A stretch of DNA of 45,331 nucleotides from an uncultured Oscillospiraceae bacterium (lineage in GTDB: Bacteria > Bacillota > Clostridia > Oscillospirales > Oscillospiraceae): NCBI GenBank assembly GCA_900759385.1, contig CAAEUZ010000025.1, positions 1-45,331 on the forward strand, written 5' to 3'. Shown here one piece after another: positions 40,509 through 45,331 of the stretch; the first letter of the stretch is position 1, and each line of letters begins with the position of its first letter. The notes under the pieces are model-generated. The model did no database searches. It was not told the DNA's origin and saw nothing but the letters and a program-made list of their open reading frames with translations. The position numbers and the translations under genes were made by a program.

Positions 40509-40949
40509 TCAGATGTCCTCTATGCGCTCCACGATGGCCCTCAGCACCCTGTAGAAGACCTCGACGTCGTGCTCGTCGAGCTCCCCGGAGACGGCGGAGA
40601 GCTTCTCCGCCACTATGTTGTTCATCATCGCGGCCTTCTCGCGGCCGGGTTCTGTCAGCGTCAGGCTGCCGCGGTAGCGCCGCTTGGAGCCGGGCGCGGC
40701 CTCGCATATCAGCCCCGCCCCCTCCAGCTCAGCCGTCACGCGGGAGATCTGCGCGCGGTCAACGCCGCAGCGCTCGCTCAGCTCCGTGGCCGACAGCCCC
40801 TCGGGAGCGCTCAGCAGGTGCAGCATACAGGCCACGTGCACGCTGCGCAGGCCGAAGTCCCGGGTATATTTCTCCTGCGCGCGGCGCAGGGCCTTGTTTG
40901 CGGCCGAAATGAGGCCGCTGAATTCATAATACCGCTCGGTCTCGTTCAA
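40509..40949 (-). CDS. MarR-family transcriptional regulator
   Basis: About 146 residues from TTG 40949, chosen because GAGGTGG lies just upstream and a longer frame starting at 41030 would run through the promoter. It has a MarR winged helix with the recognition region LSATELSERCGVDRAQISRV (about 50-69) and the wing KRRYRGSLTLTEPGREKA (about 84-101). It is transcribed divergently from the DegV gene across a region with two matching palindromes, so it probably represses both itself and the DegV gene. The ligand is unknown. Confidence 0.88.
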   Translation of the reverse strand: MNETERYYEFSGLISAANKALRRAQEKYTRDFGLRSVHVACMLHLLSAPEGLSATELSERCGVDRAQISRVTAELEGAGLICEAAPGSKRRYRGSLTLTEPGREKAAMMNNIVAEKLSAVSGELDEHDVEVFYRVLRAIVERIEDI

Positions 40950-40967
40950 TTTTCCCACCTCGCAGCA

Positions 40968-41029
40968 ATCATACAACAAAGATATTGACAAGTCAACATG
41001 AAGAGTGTATATTTGTTGAGTGCTCAACA
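40968..41029. promoter_or_regulatory. Divergent promoters and two operators between marR and the DegV gene
   Basis: Minus promoter: TTGACT (40991-40996), 17 bp, TATGAT (40968-40973). Plus promoter: TTGACA (40985-40990), 17 bp, TATATT (41008-41013). The two -35 regions adjoin within TATTGAC-AA-GTCAACA (40983-40998). A second site TGTTGAG-TG-CTCAACA lies at 41014-41029, 31 bp (three helical turns) away. A MarR dimer on each site would block both promoters. Confidence 0.8.
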
Positions 41030-41047
41030 TTTGTATAGGAGGCAGTT

Positions 41048-41911
41048 ATGGCTGTACGTATATTGGTAGATTCCACCTTTGACTTCACCGAGGAGCAGCT
41101 CCGTGAACTGGGCCTGGATGTCGTGCGGATGCGCGTGCACTTCGGCAATGAGGAGTTCATCGACGGGCTCAACATCACGCCCCGCGAATTCTACGAGCGC
41201 CTGGTAGAGAGCGACACCCTGCCCACCACCAGCCAGGCGACGCCGGCGGATTTCGCCGAGCACTACGAGAAGCTGACGGCGAACGGCGACCAGGTGGTGG
41301 CCATGACCATCTCCTCCGCCCTCTCCGGCACCTATCAGAGCGCGGTCATAGCGGCGGAGGACTTCCCCGGCCGCGTGCGCGTGGTGGACACCCTGAGCGC
41401 TACCATGGGCGCGCAGATACTCGCGCGTTACGCCCTGACGCTGACCGGCAGCGGCCTGGACATGGACGCCGTGGCCGACAGACTGGACGAGGCGAAAAAG
41501 CGCATACATATCATCGCCCTGCTGGACACGCTCGAATATCTCAAGCGCGGCGGACGCATATCCGCCGCCGCCGCGGCCGTGGGAAGCGTGTTCTCCATCA
41601 AGCCCGTCATCACCATACGTGACGGTGCGGTCGCCGTTATCGGCAAGGCCCGCGGCTCCAAAAACGGCAGCAACCTGCTCTCGCAGATGATAGAGAAGTA
41701 CGGCGTGGACTTCTCCATGCCCTATACCCTCGGATATACGGGCATCTCGGACGCCATGCTGATCAAGTACCGCGACGACAGCGCCAGGCTCTGGACCGGC
41801 CACACCGACAATCTGCCGGTAATGACCATAGGCAGCGTGATAGGCACGCACGCCGGACCCGGCGCCATAGGCGTCGCCTTCTTCGGCGAGCGCAGTCATG
41901 ACGGCGAATGA
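41048..41911 (+). CDS. DegV-family fatty-acid-binding protein
   Basis: A 287-residue DegV protein with the opening ILVDSTFDF (Asp-Ser-x-x-D), TTSQATPADF near 59, SSALSGTYQSA near 86, and the C-terminal GYTGISDA and HAGPGAIGVAFF. DegV/FakB proteins bind a fatty acyl chain and present it to the kinase FakA; no FakA is in the window. ATAGGAGGC precedes the ATG. Expression is probably controlled by the divergent MarR regulator, which fits sensing of lipids or lipophilic compounds (inference). Confidence 0.92.
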   Translation: MAVRILVDSTFDFTEEQLRELGLDVVRMRVHFGNEEFIDGLNITPREFYERLVESDTLPTTSQATPADFAEHYEKLTANGDQVVAMTISSALSGTYQSAVIAAEDFPGRVRVVDTLSATMGAQILARYALTLTGSGLDMDAVADRLDEAKKRIHIIALLDTLEYLKRGGRISAAAAAVGSVFSIKPVITIRDGAVAVIGKARGSKNGSNLLSQMIEKYGVDFSMPYTLGYTGISDAMLIKYRDDSARLWTGHTDNLPVMTIGSVIGTHAGPGAIGVAFFGERSHDGE

Positions 41912-41940
41912 GCCGTATTTGCTGAAAAGAGAGGAAAATG

Positions 41941-41981
41941 GACAAGGGATTGGCCCAGTGCCAATCCCTTGTCTGTTTTTT
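41941..41981. terminator. Terminator between the DegV and iorB genes
   Basis: A 14-bp perfect stem GACAAGGGATTGGC / GCCAATCCCTTGTC with a 5-base loop and TGTTTTTT on the plus strand; it also serves the convergent iorB transcript. Confidence 0.9.
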
Positions 41982-41987
41982 GCGTAT

Positions 41988-42569
41988 TTATTTCACGGCC
42001 AGGCCCGCTTTGAAGGCCTCGCGGTTGAGGTCCAGGAACCTGGGCTTGACGCACTCGGTGAGCGCGGCGTCCCAGTCCAGGTCAGTCAGGCCCAGCGCGG
42101 CCACGGTCGCTCCCAGCAGGACCACGTTGGCCGCCTTACCGTTGCCCAGCCCCTCAGCTATCTCCGTCGCCCTGACCACGCGGGTGTCCTCCACCAGGGC
42201 CTTCACGCGGTCGATGCAGTCGTCAGGATACTTGGCCATGCCCTGCAGCGTGGGCAGGGACTGTATGGCGTAATCGTTGATAATGCACACGCCGCCCGTG
42301 GCTTTGAGGTCGGAGAGGTAGCGCAGCGCCTCCATCTTCTCAAACGAGACCAGCACGTCCGCGCTGCCGCGGCCGATGATGGGCGAATAGACCTTGTCAC
42401 CGTAGCGCACCTGGGTGGTGACGGAGCCGCCGCGCTGGCTCATGCCGTGGATCTCGCTCATCTTCACGTCGTATCCGGCCTCGATAAGCGCGTAGGACAG
42501 GATGCGGCTCGCCAGTATAGTGCCCTGTCCGCCGACGCCGCAGAGGACGACATTCCTCACATCTTTCAT
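41988..42569 (-). CDS. Indolepyruvate ferredoxin oxidoreductase beta subunit
   Basis: A 193-residue gamma-domain subunit of the 2-oxoacid:ferredoxin oxidoreductase family: VVLCGVGGQGTILASRIL at the start, MSQRGGSVTTQVRYG near 43, and a Rossmann-like fold throughout. With iorA it oxidatively decarboxylates aryl pyruvates (from Trp, Tyr, Phe transamination) to aryl acetyl-CoA, reducing ferredoxin. The ATG lies in the TGATG overlap with the iorA stop, so the subunits are made in step. Confidence 0.93.
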   Translation of the reverse strand: MKDVRNVVLCGVGGQGTILASRILSYALIEAGYDVKMSEIHGMSQRGGSVTTQVRYGDKVYSPIIGRGSADVLVSFEKMEALRYLSDLKATGGVCIINDYAIQSLPTLQGMAKYPDDCIDRVKALVEDTRVVRATEIAEGLGNGKAANVVLLGATVAALGLTDLDWDAALTECVKPRFLDLNREAFKAGLAVK

Positions 42570-44353
42570 CAGGCACCCACCTTTCCAATAGCTCTCTTCG
42601 GGCAGACCTGCGAGCAGACCCCGCATCCGGCGCAGGCCGTCGGGTCAATGTTGGCCTTCTTCGCCTCGCTGTCAAAGCTCAGCGCCGGGCAGCCCAGATG
42701 CATACAGCTGCGGCAGCCTATGCACGCGCCGTGATCCACGGCGTACGGGGTGCGGTCGATGCTGAACTCCGCCGCATCCTCCGGCGTCCTGCGCTTGAGC
42801 ACACAGGGCCAGCGGGTGATGACCAGGCTGGGGCCCTTGAAGTCCAGCGCGGCCCTGAGCGCCTCGCGCGTGGCCTTCAGATCCATGGGGTTGACCTTGT
42901 GTATGTCCGTGATGCCGAAGGCGCGGGCCACGCCCTCTATGTCGGCCGGATAGGCGTGCTCGCCGGTTATCCTGTAGCCGCTGCCCGGGTTCTCCTGGTG
43001 GCCGGTCATGCCGGTGATGCGGTTGTCGACCACGATCAGGGTGACGTTGGAGCCGTTATAGGCCGCGTCGAGCATGCTGTTCATGCCGGTATGGAAGAAT
43101 GTCGAGTCGCCCACCACGCCGACGATCCTGGTGTCGTCGCCGAATTTCTCCATTATCTTCGCCGCGCCGTGGGCCATGGAGAAGCCCGCGCCCATGCACA
43201 GGGCGAAGTCCTTGGCGTTCAGCGGCGGGTTGCCGGAGAGGGCGTAGCAGCCTATGTCGCCGATGGCGATGACGTTTTTCATCTTGCCCAGCTCGTAGAA
43301 GAGGCCCACGTGCGGACATCCGGCGCAGAGCATGGGCGGGCGTCCGGGGATCACGCTGCGGTCATACTCTATGACCGGCGTCTCCTCGCCCGTGAGCGCC
43401 TTGCGGACGATGTCCGGGTTGAGCTCGCCTATGTTGGGGATGAGCGCCTTGCCCACGCAGTCTATACCCGCGGCGTGCAGCTGATCCTCCATGTAGGGCT
43501 CCAGCTCCTCCACCACGTACAGCTTCTTCACCTTTGCGGCGAAGGCCCTTATGCTCTCAACAGGCAGCGGGCTGGTCATACCGCACTTGTAGTAGCTGGC
43601 CCTGCTTCCGAAGGTCTCCTTTGCGTACTGGTAACCTATGCCGCTGACCACCACGCCGATCTCGTCCGTGTTCCACTCCTCATAGTTGAAGGGGCACTTC
43701 TCCGTATACTCCTTCAGCCTGGCCCAGCGCTTTTCGACCTGGACATGCATCCCCGCCGCCATGGCCGGGACCGGGTCGAACTTGGCGCGGTTCTTGACGT
43801 ATTCGCGCTTGACCTGCTCCCTGGGCTCGCCTAACTCGACCAGGCTCTTGGAGTGGTTCACGCGGGTGGTCATGCGCAGCATGACCGGCGTGTCGTAGGT
43901 CTCGCTGAGCTCATAGCCGAAGGCGGCCATGTCCTTGGCCTCCTGCGAGTCGGAGGGCTCCAGCATGGCTATCTTGCCCATGCGGGCGTAGTAGCGGTTG
44001 TCCTGCTCGTTCTGGCTGGAGTGCAGCCCCGGGTCGTCGGCGGAGACGAAGCACATGCCGCCGTTGACGCCCGTGTATGCAAACGTCAGCAGCGGGTCGG
44101 CCGCCACGTTCAGGCCCACGTGCTTCATAGCGGCAAAGCTCCTGCCGCCGACTATGCTCGCGCCGACGGCGGCCTCAAAGGCCACCTTCTCATTCGGCGC
44201 CCACTCGCACATTATGCTGTCTTTGTAGTGCTCGGCAACATTCTCCAGTATCTCCGTGCTCGGAGTACCGGGATAGGCGCTTGCGAAGGAGACGCCGGCC
44301 TCATACAGGCCGCGCGCCACGGCCTCGTTGCCGCTCATCAGGTTTTTGGCCAT
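42569..44353 (-). CDS. Indolepyruvate ferredoxin oxidoreductase alpha subunit
   Basis: A 594-residue subunit. The N-terminal pyrimidine-binding region starts MSGNEAVARGLYEAGVSFA with PGTPSTEI at about 29-36. The thiamine-diphosphate-binding domain (about 345-500) has GDIGCYALS and GDSTFFHTGMNS. Two C-terminal 4Fe-4S motifs follow (CIGCRSCMHLGC at about 544-555; CAGCGVCSQVC at about 575-585). It is the catalytic subunit for aryl-pyruvate oxidation in amino-acid-fermenting anaerobes. GGGTGA precedes the ATG, and the promoter lies at 44421-44449. Divergent to a GntR regulator. Confidence 0.95.
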   Translation of the reverse strand: MAKNLMSGNEAVARGLYEAGVSFASAYPGTPSTEILENVAEHYKDSIMCEWAPNEKVAFEAAVGASIVGGRSFAAMKHVGLNVAADPLLTFAYTGVNGGMCFVSADDPGLHSSQNEQDNRYYARMGKIAMLEPSDSQEAKDMAAFGYELSETYDTPVMLRMTTRVNHSKSLVELGEPREQVKREYVKNRAKFDPVPAMAAGMHVQVEKRWARLKEYTEKCPFNYEEWNTDEIGVVVSGIGYQYAKETFGSRASYYKCGMTSPLPVESIRAFAAKVKKLYVVEELEPYMEDQLHAAGIDCVGKALIPNIGELNPDIVRKALTGEETPVIEYDRSVIPGRPPMLCAGCPHVGLFYELGKMKNVIAIGDIGCYALSGNPPLNAKDFALCMGAGFSMAHGAAKIMEKFGDDTRIVGVVGDSTFFHTGMNSMLDAAYNGSNVTLIVVDNRITGMTGHQENPGSGYRITGEHAYPADIEGVARAFGITDIHKVNPMDLKATREALRAALDFKGPSLVITRWPCVLKRRTPEDAAEFSIDRTPYAVDHGACIGCRSCMHLGCPALSFDSEAKKANIDPTACAGCGVCSQVCPKRAIGKVGA

Positions 44354-44420
44354 ATACTCACCCTTTCCTTGAAACCGAGGCTGTACGCCAGCCTGTTCGT
44401 CAGGTTTGCTCTACAAGACG

Positions 44421-44449
44421 ATGATATATTCAATTTGCTAAAAAGTCAA
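44421..44449 (-). promoter_or_regulatory. Promoter of iorAB
   Basis: On the minus strand TTGACT (44444-44449), a 17-bp spacer and TATCAT (44421-44426). The 66 bases between this and the opposing gntR promoter probably hold the operator; no clean palindrome was found. Confidence 0.75.
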
Positions 44450-44515
44450 GTGTTATCCATGCGTTTTTTATAGCAATTATCGTGTTAATTTTTTGTCGCA
44501 AACTGAATTCAACCC

Positions 44516-44544
44516 TTGCAATCCGGGCCTGACTCATATATACT
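44516..44544 (+). promoter_or_regulatory. Promoter of the GntR/FadR regulator gene
   Basis: TTGCAA (44516-44521), a 17-bp spacer and TATACT (44539-44544), 41 bases before the ATG. Confidence 0.7.
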
Positions 44545-44585
44545 ATGTAAAGCAATAAAGCACCGCGAAATCCAAGGAGGCCGCA

Positions 44586-45329
44586 ATGGACGAAAAGGCT
44601 AAGAAGATATCCGCGTCGGAACAGGTGTTCGAGGCGCTGCAGTCACAGATAAGCTCAGGCGTGTGGAAGGTGGGAGACCGCCTGCCCAGCGAGGGCGAGC
44701 TGGCCGAGCGCTACGGCGTCAACCGCCTCACCGTGCGTGTGGCCCTGCAGAAGCTCAACGCGCTGGGCGTAGTTGAGACCCGCACCGGCTCGGGAACCTA
44801 CGTGATAGAGTTTGACTTTGAGGGCTACCTGCACATGGCGTCCAGGTTCTACGGCCAGAGCGGCATGATGAAGAACGTCACCGAGTTCCGCAACCACATG
44901 GAGATAGAGTGCGCGCGCCTGGCCTGTGAGCGGGCGACGGACGATGAGCTGGCGGAGCTGGAGCGTCTGGCCCTGGAGCACCGCCGCGTCTGGATGGATA
45001 CGGAGGGCGTGGAGCACGACGTCTGGTGCCGCCGCGTGGCGGATGCGGACCTGGCCTTCCATGAGCAGGTGGTGCGCATGTCCCACAACCCGCTCTACGG
45101 CTATTCCTTCGCCGTGGCGCGGGGGCCGATTTACGAGTACATGCTGTTCTGTGTGAGCAAATGGGTGCCGGAGATGGTGAAGAACTTCCGCCTGGACCGC
45201 CACCGGGATATACACTACAGCATCTATGAGTCGATAAAGCGCCACGACTTTGCCGCCTGCCAGAGCGACTACGCCGCCATGATAGCCTCGTACACCCGTG
45301 TCAACTGGTCCATGCCGGTGGTGGGATAA
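44586..45329 (+). CDS. GntR-family (FadR/FCD) transcriptional regulator
   Basis: A 247-residue regulator. The N-terminal winged helix (about 12-75) has the GntR signature RLPSEGELAERYGVNRLTVR (32-51) and the wing TRTGSGTYV. The C-terminal FCD domain (about 95-240) is all-helical with metal-site candidates in DADLAFHEQVV (about 153) and RHRDIHYSIYE (about 210). Such proteins bind small organic acids and usually repress an adjacent catabolic operon; here that would be iorAB, transcribed divergently. CAAGGAGG precedes the ATG, and the gene ends two bases before the window edge. Confidence 0.92.
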   Translation: MDEKAKKISASEQVFEALQSQISSGVWKVGDRLPSEGELAERYGVNRLTVRVALQKLNALGVVETRTGSGTYVIEFDFEGYLHMASRFYGQSGMMKNVTEFRNHMEIECARLACERATDDELAELERLALEHRRVWMDTEGVEHDVWCRRVADADLAFHEQVVRMSHNPLYGYSFAVARGPIYEYMLFCVSKWVPEMVKNFRLDRHRDIHYSIYESIKRHDFAACQSDYAAMIASYTRVNWSMPVVG

Positions 45330-45331
45330 GA

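Noticed and set aside
1..45331. CRISPR arrays, tRNA or rRNA genes, insertion sequences, prophage genes
   Set aside because: No regularly spaced repeats, no tRNA T-arm consensus, and no transposase, integrase or phage-like proteins were seen in any frame.

Overview
The window looks like chromosomal DNA of a GC-rich, spore-forming, anaerobic member of the Clostridia, probably an Oscillospiraceae-like gut bacterium. The evidence is the yabP-yabQ-divIC-S1 spore/division gene order, ferredoxin-type indolepyruvate oxidoreductase genes, a molybdenum hydroxylase system, strong AGGAGG ribosome binding sites, and heavy use of ATA isoleucine codons despite high GC. No tRNA, rRNA, CRISPR array, insertion sequence or prophage gene was found.

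Region 1 (1-19670) is the centre of interest: a large aldehyde oxidoreductase (AOR) locus. A tight plus-strand operon (394-7625) encodes an NTP transferase fused to a ModE-like HTH, a histidine-phosphatase/HD fusion, an XdhC-type maturation factor, a THEP1-like NTPase, a DUF4213/DUF364 protein and a FecCD-type metal ABC importer. A second NTP transferase-HTH paralogue and an 84-residue protein lie on the minus strand (7707-9048). Next comes a Mop-type one-chain molybdopterin aldehyde oxidoreductase (9198-11942) with its own terminator. A lipoprotein follows, then a run of co-directional genes (13018-19590): a dicluster/CCG-domain oxidoreductase, a double-CxxC redox protein, a two-TM protein, a methyltransferase, an unlisted 54-residue Cys protein, a C_GCAxxG_C_C protein, a radical SAM protein and an AMP-ligase-like enzyme. 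From memory this set matches the Desulfovibrio vulgaris DVU_1551-1559 neighbourhood, whose chemistry I do not know to be established. I infer that it builds, modifies or feeds electrons to the oxidoreductase or its cofactor.

Region 2 (19698-28060) holds a MerR regulator with a 28-bp perfect palindrome upstream, a P-type ATPase, a two-component system whose kinase carries a frameshift in this sequence, a tandem-duplicated EamA transporter, a polysaccharide flippase whose best start codon is ACG, and mntP under a yybP-ykoY manganese riboswitch.

Region 3 (28094-38880) holds a MacB-like ABC transporter with a 33-residue companion peptide, a membrane protein, peptidase T, a SUV3-like RNA helicase, the yabP/yabQ/divIC/S1 cluster, a secreted protein, and a TspO homologue whose ribosome binding site lies in a terminator-like hairpin.

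Region 4 (38881-45331) holds a YczE-like membrane protein, a nitrilase-family amidase, a MarR regulator divergent from a DegV protein across two matching operators, iorAB, and a divergent GntR/FadR regulator.

Family assignments come from reading motifs and from memory; no database search was run.
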